A stretch of 8,339 nt of DNA from an uncultured Ruminococcus sp. (GCA_946612185.1 CAMOEP010000081.1:1-8339); one strand, 5' to 3'; shown: positions 1 through 6,205, counted from the stretch's first letter. Program-made: numbers and translations. The notes: generated by a model from the sequence alone, not told the origin.

Positions 1-25
1 GAACCTCTCGAGTGAGGAGAAGTCC

Positions 26-1213
26 CTAATCGTGGCAGAAGGAAAGTTCCTCCGGCATGGATTCCCTTGCAAACTCCGTCATATCCGCCATATTCCGGAA
101 AGTTTCCGAGAGCCGCCTGCTGCCGGAGTTCCAGCATATAGGATTCCGGAAACATCCGGCACAGACCTTCTGCTTTATCTCCTCCGCTGCGTCCTTTCTC
201 TGCTGACTTTGGGACATTTTGTCCGCTATCCTTATCCCGTCCTGACGGACTCCGCCGATAGTGTCTGAGAGGAAGTTCTGGCGGCTGCGGATAAGTTCCG
301 GGTCGGGGGCAGCACCGGGCAGTTCCACCCACTTGTCCGGCAGCTTGTCCGCAAAAAGCAGGAATATCAGCACTCCTGCGCATATCCCCGCAAGCAGCGG
401 AACACTCTTTTCATTCACCCCATTCAGTATCAGCATTACTGCGCCGGTGAGGGCGAAAGTTCCCGATACAGCCAGGGGTCTGCGTATCTCGCAGCTTCCT
501 GCCACGAACCCTGCTGCCGGGAGGAATACCGCCAGTTCCCCTGCCTGACGTGAACACAGGAAGCCGCCGCAGAGTACCAATGCCCCGGCTGCGATACCGC
601 CTGTCCGCCGGAAGTGGTATGCGCACATGAGTACCGCCGCCGAACCCAGTGCTATGGCGATATTCATTCCCAGCACCTCGAACCGGAATACTGCTCCCCA
701 GCATATCACCGCCGCCAGTGCGAATACTGTCCCGGAAGTGCCGGTGAGATGCAGTACCTTCCGCCGGGAAAATGCCGAGAATACCGCAGTCAGACAGGCG
801 GCAGTCACCGCAGTTATCCCTCCGTGAAACAGAAAAAACGTCAGCCGCCGTGGGAATTCACCGGTAAGGAACGCCACTGCACTTCCGGCTGTAAGCAGCG
901 ATATCCCCGTAAGTACACCACGGGAACGGGGTCTTGACGGCTCGAAAAACATTCGCCCGGAGAGTATCATAAGCGCCGCCGAAAGCCGGATCACGCTCCG
1001 CTCCACCTGCCCCGTCACCGCACTGCGCACCACGCTCCCTGCAAACATCACCGCCGCCCAGGGCAGAGGCAATGCGCCGATAAGTGCCACGTCTGCGTAC
1101 ATCGCTGCCCCCTCCCCCTGCGGGTCACTTAGGAGCGCCCCGGCTGCAAATGCCCCGGCTATCCGGACTATTACCCTGAATATCCTGTTACTCGTCAGCT
1201 TCCTGAATTTCAA
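26..1213 (-). CDS. spoIIE: SpoIIE-like protein, N-terminal membrane and Cys-rich region, ending at an in-frame TAG
   Basis: The reading frame encodes 395 residues. About 300 N-terminal residues are strongly hydrophobic, with roughly ten membrane segments separated by short Arg-rich loops. A soluble stretch follows with Cys351, Cys354 and Cys360 (CAGCFRNPICW) and Cys393. A multi-pass N-terminus followed by this Cys pattern is what I know from stage II sporulation protein E, the septum-located PP2C phosphatase that activates sigma-F in the forespore. SpoIIE is usually about 800 residues, so the phosphatase domain should come after this point. Instead a TAG stop occurs two codons after Cys393. 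The frame then stays open for the eight codons left in the window (GLLLTREV). The start is TTG at 1213, chosen because AGGAGGA (1221-1227) lies seven bases upstream. The family call comes from architecture and motif, not a search. It could be a nonsense-mutated or split gene, or a sequence error. Confidence 0.72.
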   Translation of the reverse strand: MKFRKLTSNRIFRVIVRIAGAFAAGALLSDPQGEGAAMYADVALIGALPLPWAAVMFAGSVVRSAVTGQVERSVIRLSAALMILSGRMFFEPSRPRSRGVLTGISLLTAGSAVAFLTGEFPRRLTFFLFHGGITAVTAACLTAVFSAFSRRKVLHLTGTSGTVFALAAVICWGAVFRFEVLGMNIAIALGSAAVLMCAYHFRRTGGIAAGALVLCGGFLCSRQAGELAVFLPAAGFVAGSCEIRRPLAVSGTFALTGAVMLILNGVNEKSVPLLAGICAGVLIFLLFADKLPDKWVELPGAAPDPELIRSRQNFLSDTIGGVRQDGIRIADKMSQSQQRKDAAEEIKQKVCAGCFRNPICWNSGSRRLSETFRNMADMTEFARESMPEELSFCHD

Positions 1214-1245
1214 CTTCCTGTCCTCCTGATATAATACTGGACTAC

Positions 1246-1278
1246 ATTATACCACACCTTTTATGCGGAAAATGTCGC
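1246..1278 (-). promoter_or_regulatory. Promoter of the spoIIE-like gene, with Spo0A-type spacing
   Basis: On the minus strand there is a perfect TATAAT (1246-1251) preceded by TGG, which makes an extended -10. The -10 lies 19 bases upstream of the ribosome site. No good -35 sits at 17 bases. A TTGACA-like hexamer, GCGACA (1273-1278), sits 21 bases upstream. It is part of TGCGACA, one base off an inverted 0A box (TTCGACA). A second near-match, TGTCCAA, lies at 1288-1294. Bacillus Spo0A-activated promoters are known for a long 21-22 base spacer with 0A boxes over the -35. The -10 is solid; the Spo0A reading is inference. Confidence 0.55.
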
Positions 1279-1360
1279 ATCAGGTCATTGGACATTGTGT
1301 ACTAAAAATCAATGCGTTTTTGATAACTTGCATATTTATGTGCTGAAAATTGTGGTTTGA

Positions 1361-1400
1361 TAAAAAAATCGGGAAATATTCTTGAATTCAGTTTCCCGAT
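1361..1400 (-). terminator. Inverted repeat: minus-strand terminator-like hairpin, or operator over the permease -35
   Basis: ATCGGGAAA (1368-1376) and TTTCCCGAT (1392-1400) form perfect nine-base arms around a 15-base centre. Read on the minus strand, the hairpin is followed directly by seven T (1362-1368), which is the form of an intrinsic terminator. No gene lies upstream of it in that direction, since the permease runs the other way. The same arms straddle the TTGAAT -35 of the permease promoter (1382-1387), so a repressor operator is an equal possibility. Confidence 0.5.
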
Positions 1401-1410
1401 GTGTTATAAT
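1382..1410 (+). promoter_or_regulatory. Sigma-A promoter of the permease operon
   Basis: TTGAAT (1382-1387), a 17-base spacer and TATAAT (1405-1410) form a near-consensus promoter. TGT directly before the -10 gives an extended -10. Transcription should begin near 1417, leaving a leader of about 70 bases before the ATG at 1488. The -35 lies inside the inverted repeat 1368-1400. Confidence 0.85.
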
Positions 1411-1416
1411 TCAATC

Positions 1417-1487
1417 TGGTGCGTTTTCCTTATTTAAAAGGTGACGCTAAGAAACGGACGCTCGTCCGGAACGGAGGTATATTTTTT
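1417..1487 (+). promoter_or_regulatory. Structured leader of the permease mRNA, possible translational switch
   Basis: The leader can fold a first stem from GCGT (1421-1424) with ACGC (1444-1447) and CCTT (1428-1431) with AAGG (1438-1441). After a seven-base linker, a second hairpin CGGAC-GCTC-GTCCG (1455-1468) forms. The TCCG of that hairpin (1465-1468) can instead pair with CGGA at 1472-1475, which overlaps the ribosome site GGAGG (1473-1477). Opening and hiding the ribosome site are therefore mutually exclusive. I cannot match this to a named riboswitch class. It may be only a short leader with chance pairing. Confidence 0.3.
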
Positions 1488-2840
1488 ATGTCAGCAGCAC
1501 CCATTTTTGCCGTCATAATCTTCGTGGCGATGTTCCTGCTCATCGTCCTGGACAAGATAGAACGGCACTACGTTACACTCGGCTGCGGTGTGCTTACTCT
1601 CGTTGTGGTTTTCGGTATATGCATGAGAAGCGGTAAGGCTATCATGGATACACTTGCTATCAGAAACTTCGCTACCAAGGAGTTCTGGTATCAGGTAACT
1701 GAAAGCGAAAGCAAGGGCATCAACTGGGCTACCATCCTCTTTATCGCAGGTATGATGGTCATGGTCGAGGGCATGGCTAAAGCCGGTTTTTTCCGCTGGC
1801 TTTGCATGAAGATAGCTTACCTTGTTAAATGTAAGACTGTCCCGATATTCATCACATTCATGATAATGTCCGCTGTTCTTTCCATGTTCATCGACAGTAT
1901 CACCGTTATCATGTTCCTGGCTGCGGTCACTATCGAACTGGCTCAGCTCCTTAAATTCAACCCCGTGCCTATGATACTTTCAGAGATATTCTGCGCAAAC
2001 CTGGGCGGTTCGGCTACAATGTGCGGCGACCCCCCGAACATCATCGTCGGCACTTCACTGGGCTTCTCATTCTTCGACTTCCTGAATAATACCGGCGTTG
2101 TGGCTGGTATATGCCTTGTGATATCAGTATTTTTCTTCTACTTCGTTTTCCGCAAGGAACTTGTCACAGAAGGCAGCGGCGAGGTGGATATGTCAAAATT
2201 CCCCAAGCCCTCTGAGGCTATAACCAACAAGAAGGACTTCATCGTCAGCAGCATCATCTTCGGTATGGCAGTTATCCTGCTCATCACCCACGCTACTACT
2301 CACCTGACCGTTGCTTCTATCGGTCTGTTCATCGCAGCAGTTACACTTATCGCTGCCGGAAAGGACGCTCTGGAGCTTCTGAAAAAGGTTGACTACAAGA
2401 CACTGGTATTCTTCATCGGTCTGTTCATCGTCGTAGGCGGTCTGGAGGAAACTGGTATCCTCAAGTATATCGCTGACTTCATCGGTGACATAAGCGGCGG
2501 TGATCCTATGCTCATGATCGCTATTATCCTCTGGATATCCGCTATCGCAAGCGCTTTCGTGGACAATATCCCCTTCGCTGCTACTATGGTGCCTATTATC
2601 CAGAGCCTTTCATCTACTGCCGGTGTGGACATCAGAACTCTTGCATGGGCTCTGTCTATCGGTACTGATATCGGCGGAAGTGCTACTCCTATCGGTGCTT
2701 CTGCAAACGTTGTTGGTACTTCCGTTGCTGCTAAGAACGGTCACCCTATCGGCTGGGGCAAATACTGCGCAAAGCTTGCTCCTGCTACAGTCATAGTTCT
2801 CGCAGTTTCCACCGTATACATCTTCGTAAGATACTTATAA
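1488..2840 (+). CDS. SLC13 / ArsB-NhaD type permease
   Basis: This is a 450-residue multi-pass membrane protein of the ion transporter superfamily, which includes citrate carriers, ArsB and NhaD-type Na+/H+ antiporters. Two internally related half-motifs mark the two inverted repeats of the fold. One is NLGGSATMCGDPPNIIVGT (residues 171-189) in the first half. The other is DIGGSATPIGASANVVGT (394-411) in the second. Each follows a membrane segment with a buried acid: FIDSITV (Asp136) and AFVDNIPF (Asp359). The ATG at 1488 is chosen because GGAGG (1473-1477) lies ten bases upstream. A GTG further upstream in the same frame (1419) sits at the predicted transcription start with no ribosome site. 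The substrate cannot be read: a dicarboxylate, arsenite or Na+/H+ exchange are all possible, and there is no arsR or arsC nearby. It is the first gene of an operon with the kinase-like gene 21 bases downstream. Confidence 0.9.
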   Translation: MSAAPIFAVIIFVAMFLLIVLDKIERHYVTLGCGVLTLVVVFGICMRSGKAIMDTLAIRNFATKEFWYQVTESESKGINWATILFIAGMMVMVEGMAKAGFFRWLCMKIAYLVKCKTVPIFITFMIMSAVLSMFIDSITVIMFLAAVTIELAQLLKFNPVPMILSEIFCANLGGSATMCGDPPNIIVGTSLGFSFFDFLNNTGVVAGICLVISVFFFYFVFRKELVTEGSGEVDMSKFPKPSEAITNKKDFIVSSIIFGMAVILLITHATTHLTVASIGLFIAAVTLIAAGKDALELLKKVDYKTLVFFIGLFIVVGGLEETGILKYIADFIGDISGGDPMLMIAIILWISAIASAFVDNIPFAATMVPIIQSLSSTAGVDIRTLAWALSIGTDIGGSATPIGASANVVGTSVAAKNGHPIGWGKYCAKLAPATVIVLAVSTVYIFVRYL

Positions 2841-2861
2841 TATTGCAGAGGAGGTCAAGCT

Positions 2862-3455
2862 ATGTCACAGCTTATTATTTCTGTAGGACGTGAGTTCGGA
2901 AGCGGCGGCAGAGTCATCGCTGAGGAACTTGCAAAACGTTTCCAGATACCGATATACGACAGACACCTTATCACCGAGATTGCTCAGCAGACCGGTATGT
3001 CCGCCGAGGAGATCGAGAAGTACAACGAAGCGCCTAAGTCAAGGATAATCTCTCGCAGAGTCCGTGGCTACAGCAACTCCATTGAGGACAATATCGCTGA
3101 GATGCAGTTCAAGTTCATCTACGACCACGCTAAAGCAGGCGAGTCCTTCGTAGTTGTGGGAAGATGCTCCGAGACTAAGCTGCGTGAGTTCGACGGACTG
3201 GTCTCCCTGTTCATTCTGGGCGATATGGACGCTAAGATAAAGCGTGTTATGGAGGTCTACGAAATGGACGAACATCACGCTAAGGAGTTCATCATTCAGA
3301 AGGACAAAAAGAGAAAGCGCTACCATAACTACCACGTTCAGCTTCACTGGGGCGACTCTCGTCTTTACGACCTTTGCATCAACAGTTCACGCCTGGGTAT
3401 CGATGGCACTGTTGATATGCTTGAAAACTATATCAAGGCAAGGATCGGAAAGTAA
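2862..3455 (+). CDS. Cytidylate-kinase-like protein
   Basis: This 197-residue protein of the P-loop kinase fold belongs to the cytidylate-kinase-like family common in Clostridia. It opens with the nucleotide loop VGREFGSGGR (residues 8-17). Then come IYDRHLI near residue 31, VVGRCSE near 97, a basic lid-like stretch KDKKRKRYHNYH (about 147-158) and YDLCINSSRLG near 169. Length and motif order fit the family. It is distinct from the essential Cmk, which is usually about 220 residues. It is expected to be cytoplasmic and to phosphorylate a nucleotide or similar substrate, though the true substrate of these short paralogues is generally unknown. The ribosome site AGGAGGT (2848-2854) lies seven bases before the ATG. 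The gene starts 21 bases after the permease stop with no promoter between, so the two are co-transcribed. The functional link to the permease is not evident from sequence. Confidence 0.88.
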   Translation: MSQLIISVGREFGSGGRVIAEELAKRFQIPIYDRHLITEIAQQTGMSAEEIEKYNEAPKSRIISRRVRGYSNSIEDNIAEMQFKFIYDHAKAGESFVVVGRCSETKLREFDGLVSLFILGDMDAKIKRVMEVYEMDEHHAKEFIIQKDKKRKRYHNYHVQLHWGDSRLYDLCINSSRLGIDGTVDMLENYIKARIGK

Positions 3456-3510
3456 TTCTAATTTAACAAAATGCCTCTGAGCGTGAGAACGGTACGCATA
3501 AAGAAGTTTT

Positions 3511-3560
3511 ACGCCATAGTATTTCTGATGTAAGGTCAGAAGTACTATGGCGTTTCTATT
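3511..3560 (+). terminator. Long hairpin after the permease-kinase operon
   Basis: Arms 3511-3528 and 3536-3553 pair over 18 positions, with one T-G wobble and a seven-base loop (TGTAAGG). The outer 11 bases, ACGCCATAGTA against TACTATGGCGT, are perfect. The T tract that follows on the plus strand is short and broken (TTTCTATT). On the other strand AAAAC follows. It probably ends the upstream operon, but it is unusually long for a plain terminator and abuts the next promoter. Confidence 0.6.
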
Positions 3561-3587
3561 GACAGTACAGAGATGATGTGCTATAAT
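3559..3587 (+). promoter_or_regulatory. Full-consensus promoter of the 89-residue zinc protein gene
   Basis: TTGACA (3559-3564), 17 bases and TATAAT (3582-3587) match consensus at all twelve positions. TGC before the -10 adds an extended -10. It begins directly after the long hairpin. Transcription should start near 3594, about 30 bases before the start codon. Confidence 0.9.
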
Positions 3588-3624
3588 TGTTACTGACATA
3601 AATCGGAATTTAGAGGAGAATAAG

Positions 3625-3894
3625 ATGGAAGATTATATTGAAGCACATAAGTTTTGTAATAATCATATGGAACAACTGAAAAAAGATAAAAAATGTGGAT
3701 GTTTTTATTGCTTGAAAATTTTTTCTCCACAAGAAATTGAAGATTGGCTTATTTCTGATGATGAAAATAATTTGTGTGATAAATATGGAACTGCTATCTG
3801 TCCATACTGCTGTGTTGATTCTGTAATTGGCGAAAGTAGTGGATACCCTATAACAGAAGAATTTTTGAGTAAAATGAAGAAGTATTGGTTCTGA
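3625..3894 (+). CDS. Small zinc-finger protein of unknown function
   Basis: The protein has 89 residues and is probably cytoplasmic, with no signal peptide or membrane segment. Two CxxC pairs, Cys26/Cys29 (CFYC) and Cys59/Cys62 (CPYC), are spaced like a four-Cys zinc site. Cys24, Cys51, Cys63, His8 and His14 are extra. The pattern GCFYC, then ICPYC, then DSVIGESSGYPI, then a Trp-Phe C-terminus resembles a conserved hypothetical family that I recall only loosely and cannot name. The ribosome site GAGGAG (3613-3618) lies six bases before the ATG. The gene is much more AT-rich than its neighbours and uses many AAA, GAA, ATT and TTT codons. It is bounded by a long hairpin with a perfect promoter on one side and a strong terminator on the other. 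It is therefore a stand-alone unit, probably acquired by transfer. No function is assigned. Confidence 0.82.
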   Translation: MEDYIEAHKFCNNHMEQLKKDKKCGCFYCLKIFSPQEIEDWLISDDENNLCDKYGTAICPYCCVDSVIGESSGYPITEEFLSKMKKYWF

Positions 3895-3930
3895 TAAATT
3901 CTGATTTAGCTTAGCAACATAAATATGCAC

Positions 3931-3969
3931 AATGCCCCTGAGTGCTTTGTAACACTCAGGGGCATTTTT
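3931..3969 (+). terminator. Intrinsic terminator of the zinc-protein gene
   Basis: AATGCCCCTGAGTG (3931-3944) pairs perfectly with CACTCAGGGGCATT (3953-3966) around an eight-base loop, and the T run continues to 3969. It lies 36 bases after the stop codon. Confidence 0.92.
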
Positions 3970-4030
3970 GTTTATAGCAAAAAACAGGCACATTGTACAG
4001 TTTTTTGAAAAAGCCGCAACAGCCGGTTGC

Positions 4031-4059
4031 TTGACCACGCTCTCAGGATATGCTACAAT
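4031..4059 (+). promoter_or_regulatory. Promoter of the XRE regulator gene
   Basis: TTGACC (4031-4036), 17 bases and TACAAT (4054-4059) form a good sigma-A promoter, with TGC giving an extended -10. The start site falls near 4066, right at the ribosome site, so the leader is very short. A small inverted repeat, GCAAC (4016-4020) and GTTGC (4026-4030), touches the -35 and could be an operator, though its arms are only five bases. Confidence 0.75.
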
Positions 4060-4079
4060 ATAGACAAGGAGGGATCAGC

Positions 4080-4844
4080 ATGGAAACCAAAACTATACTT
4101 CATGATCTTCGCACTAAAGCAGGACTCTCTCAGGAGGCTCTTGCGGAAAAAATCTTTGTCACCCGTCAGGCAGTAAGCCGCTGGGAAAACGGCGACACCG
4201 TCCCCAATACCGAAACGCTGAAACTGCTCTCCGGCGTTTTCGGTGTCTCTATCAATACCCTGCTTGGCTCGCCCCGTCAGCTTATCTGCCAGTGCTGCGG
4301 TATGCCTATGGACGACAGTATCGTCAGCCGTGAAACCGACGGCTCGTCCAACGACGACTACTGCAAATGGTGCTACGCCGACGGGAAGTATATGTACAGC
4401 AGTATGGACGAACTTATCGAGGTCTGCGTGAAGAATATGACCAGCCCGGAACATTCCGAGGAGGAAGTCCGGACGTACCTGCAAGCTACTCTGCCCCAAC
4501 TGGACTACTGGAAACGCTATCAGGAACTCAGTGACGGCGGACAGTTCCAGCAGTTCAAGCAGGTTCTCATGGACGAGATAAATGCCCTGAATATCGAGGG
4601 TATGCCGGAAGTTACCGAACTTAATTCACTGGTAGGCAGTTATGTGAACCTGGCGTACAGGCTTCCAAGCGGCGAAAGCGTTAAATTTCTCGACGACAGC
4701 GCCACTTATCTGGGTACTGAACTTAGCTGTGAATTTGGCGGAGAAAGGCGCTTCGGAGTAGTTGCCGGAATGGACTTCATACTCGTCTGCACCTACGAAA
4801 ACAGCGGCGATTCACCGGAACTCGTGGCTTATATCCACAGATAG
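4080..4844 (+). CDS. XRE-family regulator with zinc ribbon and C-terminal domain
   Basis: The protein has 254 residues. Residues 8-62 form a Cro/CI-type helix-turn-helix (LSQEALAEKIFVTRQAVSRW). Residues about 68-145 hold a zinc ribbon of the kind known from short stand-alone proteins: Cys70/Cys73 with GMPM, then YCKWCYADG (Cys95/Cys98), and an ending near LPQLDYWK. Residues 150-254 are a third, soluble part that I do not recognise. The ATG at 4080 is chosen because AAGGAGGG (4066-4073) lies six bases upstream. An earlier in-frame ATG (4050) overlaps the -10 and would precede transcription. It probably binds DNA as a dimer, and the ribbon may sense metal, redox state or a ligand. No target operon lies beside it on the same strand, so it may act on itself or elsewhere. 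It ends with TAG followed immediately by a terminator. Confidence 0.88.
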   Translation: METKTILHDLRTKAGLSQEALAEKIFVTRQAVSRWENGDTVPNTETLKLLSGVFGVSINTLLGSPRQLICQCCGMPMDDSIVSRETDGSSNDDYCKWCYADGKYMYSSMDELIEVCVKNMTSPEHSEEEVRTYLQATLPQLDYWKRYQELSDGGQFQQFKQVLMDEINALNIEGMPEVTELNSLVGSYVNLAYRLPSGESVKFLDDSATYLGTELSCEFGGERRFGVVAGMDFILVCTYENSGDSPELVAYIHR

Positions 4845-4845
4845 G

Positions 4846-4882
4846 AAAAAGGCAGGGAGAAAAGCTTCTCCTTGCCTTTTTT
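4846..4882. terminator. Bidirectional terminator between convergent genes
   Basis: GGCAGGGAGAA (4851-4861) pairs with TTCTCCTTGCC (4866-4876), with one G-T wobble and a four-base loop. Five A precede the hairpin and six T follow it, so it can stop transcription both ways. It starts two bases after the XRE stop and also closes the ldh operon, whose last gene ends at 4916. Confidence 0.9.
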
Positions 4883-4915
4883 CGCCATTTTCTGTTCTGC
4901 TGTCAAGCTGGAAGT

Positions 4916-5227
4916 TTACAGTTTCACCTGTTCTTTCCAGACTTCAAACCGATACTCGTTGTTAAGTGATTCAACGTCATCAGGGAACTCAGTATCAATG
5001 ATATAAGTTTCATCTGATTCTTCAACAATACTGCATCGAATCGCTCCTGTACAGTCTTTTTTCAGACATGGCACGTCAGACGGATACCTTTCGCACTGAC
5101 ATATCACAGGCACTTTGTCAATAAAATGATGCCTGATACCTCTGCAATCGGTCAGTTCACATTTTATCATCATCGGATATCCGGTATCATCAATCACTTC
5201 AATCACTTTTACTGCTGCTTCAGCCAT
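4916..5227 (-). CDS. Small Cys-rich protein of unknown function, downstream of ldh
   Basis: The protein has 103 residues, is soluble and has no signal peptide. It contains seven cysteines (23, 28, 43, 45, 54, 59, 65). The arrangement CxxxxC, CxC, CxxxxC and another Cys in the first two thirds suggests a metal or redox site. Residues 11-40 include VIDDTGYPMMIKC and HHFIDKVPVIC, which look like a conserved beta-rich fold. I do not recognise a named family. The ATG at 5227 is preferred because TGAGGT (5233-5238) lies five bases upstream. A start at 5239 would add four residues and has no clear ribosome site. The gene begins 24 bases after the ldh stop with no promoter between, so it should be on the ldh transcript. 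The acidic, hydrophilic C-terminus runs to the convergent terminator. Confidence 0.72.
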   Translation of the reverse strand: MAEAAVKVIEVIDDTGYPMMIKCELTDCRGIRHHFIDKVPVICQCERYPSDVPCLKKDCTGAIRCSIVEESDETYIIDTEFPDDVESLNNEYRFEVWKEQVKL

Positions 5228-5251
5228 AAGTGACCTCATATTTCGCCATTA

Positions 5252-6205
5252 TTACAGGTCAAGCCCGTTGAAGTTGTCCTTGAGGATGGTCACGGAGTTG
5301 TTGAACTTCTCCATTTCCTCGTCAGTCAGGGAAAGCTCGATTATCTCCTTCACGCCGTTTCTGCCGATAATACTGGGAACGCCGATGAAAACATCCTTGT
5401 TTCCATACTCACCGCACAGCTTTGCGGACACGGTCAGTACGCTGTTTTCGTCGCCCAGGATAGCCTTGACGATGCGGGTTATTGCCATACCGATTCCGTA
5501 GTAAGTAGCACGTTTTGCCTCGATTATCTTATATGCGGCGGTGCGAACCTGTTCCTCGATCTTGTCCATATCCGAACGGCAGTAGTCGTTTCTGTCGTCG
5601 TCAAGGATCTCAGAAACCTGCTTTGTAGCAAGCATCACCTGAGAGAGAGGAACGAACTCGCTGTCGCCGTGTTCACCGATAACGTATGCGTGGATATTCT
5701 TCGGGTCAACAGTGAAGTAGTCGCCCAGCAGATAGCGCAGTCTTGCGGTATCAAGGGAAGTACCTGTACCGATAACTCTTGAAGCGCCGAAGCGGGAGAG
5801 TTCATAGGTAACTCTTGTCATGATATCGACCGGGTTTGTTGCCACAAGGAAAATACCGTCGAAGCCGGACTTCACAACAGGTGTGATAATACTTCTGAAC
5901 ACCTCGGTATTGCGCTGGAGGAGGTCAAGTCTTGTCTCGCCCTCTTTCTGGGCGACACCAGCGGCGATAACGATGATATCAGCGTCCTTGCAGTCGTGGT
6001 AGTCGCCGGCGTATATTTTCATATTGGACTTAGCGAACGCCAGACCGTGGTTCAGGTCCATAGCCTCGCCGTTTGCACGTTCCTTGTTCACGTCGATAAG
6101 AACCAGTTCATTGCAGATACCGCCCTGGTTGACCAGAGCGTATGCGAAGCTCATTCCGACCATACCAGTGCCGATAAGCACCACCTTACGTCTGTCAGTA
6201 TTCAT
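5252..6205 (-). CDS. ldh: L-lactate dehydrogenase
   Basis: This 317-residue cytoplasmic enzyme reduces pyruvate to L-lactate with NADH and so regenerates NAD+ in fermentation. The Rossmann loop is GTGMVG (residues 12-17), and Asp38 at the end of the second strand favours NAD. Gln86 in GVAQKEGETR is the residue that marks lactate rather than malate dehydrogenases. Arg92 is the mobile-loop arginine. Asn124 (NPVDIMT), Asp152 and Arg155 (SLDTARLR) and the catalytic His179 (GEHGDSE) are all present, so the active site is complete. Length is normal. The ribosome site GAGGT is eight bases before the ATG. It leads a two-gene operon with the Cys-rich protein gene. I see no Rex-type palindrome in the short leader. 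Confidence in the function is high. Confidence 0.97.
   Translation of the reverse strand: MNTDRRKVVLIGTGMVGMSFAYALVNQGGICNELVLIDVNKERANGEAMDLNHGLAFAKSNMKIYAGDYHDCKDADIIVIAAGVAQKEGETRLDLLQRNTEVFRSIITPVVKSGFDGIFLVATNPVDIMTRVTYELSRFGASRVIGTGTSLDTARLRYLLGDYFTVDPKNIHAYVIGEHGDSEFVPLSQVMLATKQVSEILDDDRNDYCRSDMDKIEEQVRTAAYKIIEAKRATYYGIGMAITRIVKAILGDENSVLTVSAKLCGEYGNKDVFIGVPSIIGRNGVKEIIELSLTDEEMEKFNNSVTILKDNFNGLDL

Noticed and set aside
26..28. Reassigned TAG codon (pyrrolysine or code change)
   Set aside because: TAG also ends the XRE and deacetylase genes at natural ends, so it works as a stop here.
261..937. Plus-strand and second-frame minus open frames over the spoIIE-like gene
   Set aside because: They are shadows of the hydrophobic minus-strand frame, with no ribosome sites or recognisable domains.
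1419..1487. Upstream GTG start for the permease
   Set aside because: It lies at the predicted transcription start, has no ribosome site, and its 23 extra residues are hydrophilic and unlike the family.
1488..2840. Arsenic-resistance operon
   Set aside because: The permease has ArsB-like motifs, but no arsR, arsC or arsA is beside it; these motifs are shared by the whole superfamily.
2393..3347. Minus-strand open frames at 2393-2632 and 3039-3347
   Set aside because: They are antisense to the well supported permease and kinase-like genes and have no start signals.
3610..4038. 142-residue minus-strand frame over the AT-rich cassette
   Set aside because: It lies antisense to the zinc protein and crosses its terminator; AT-rich DNA gives such frames by chance on this strand.
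4050..4079. Upstream ATG start for the XRE regulator
   Set aside because: It overlaps the promoter -10; the ATG at 4080 has a strong ribosome site.
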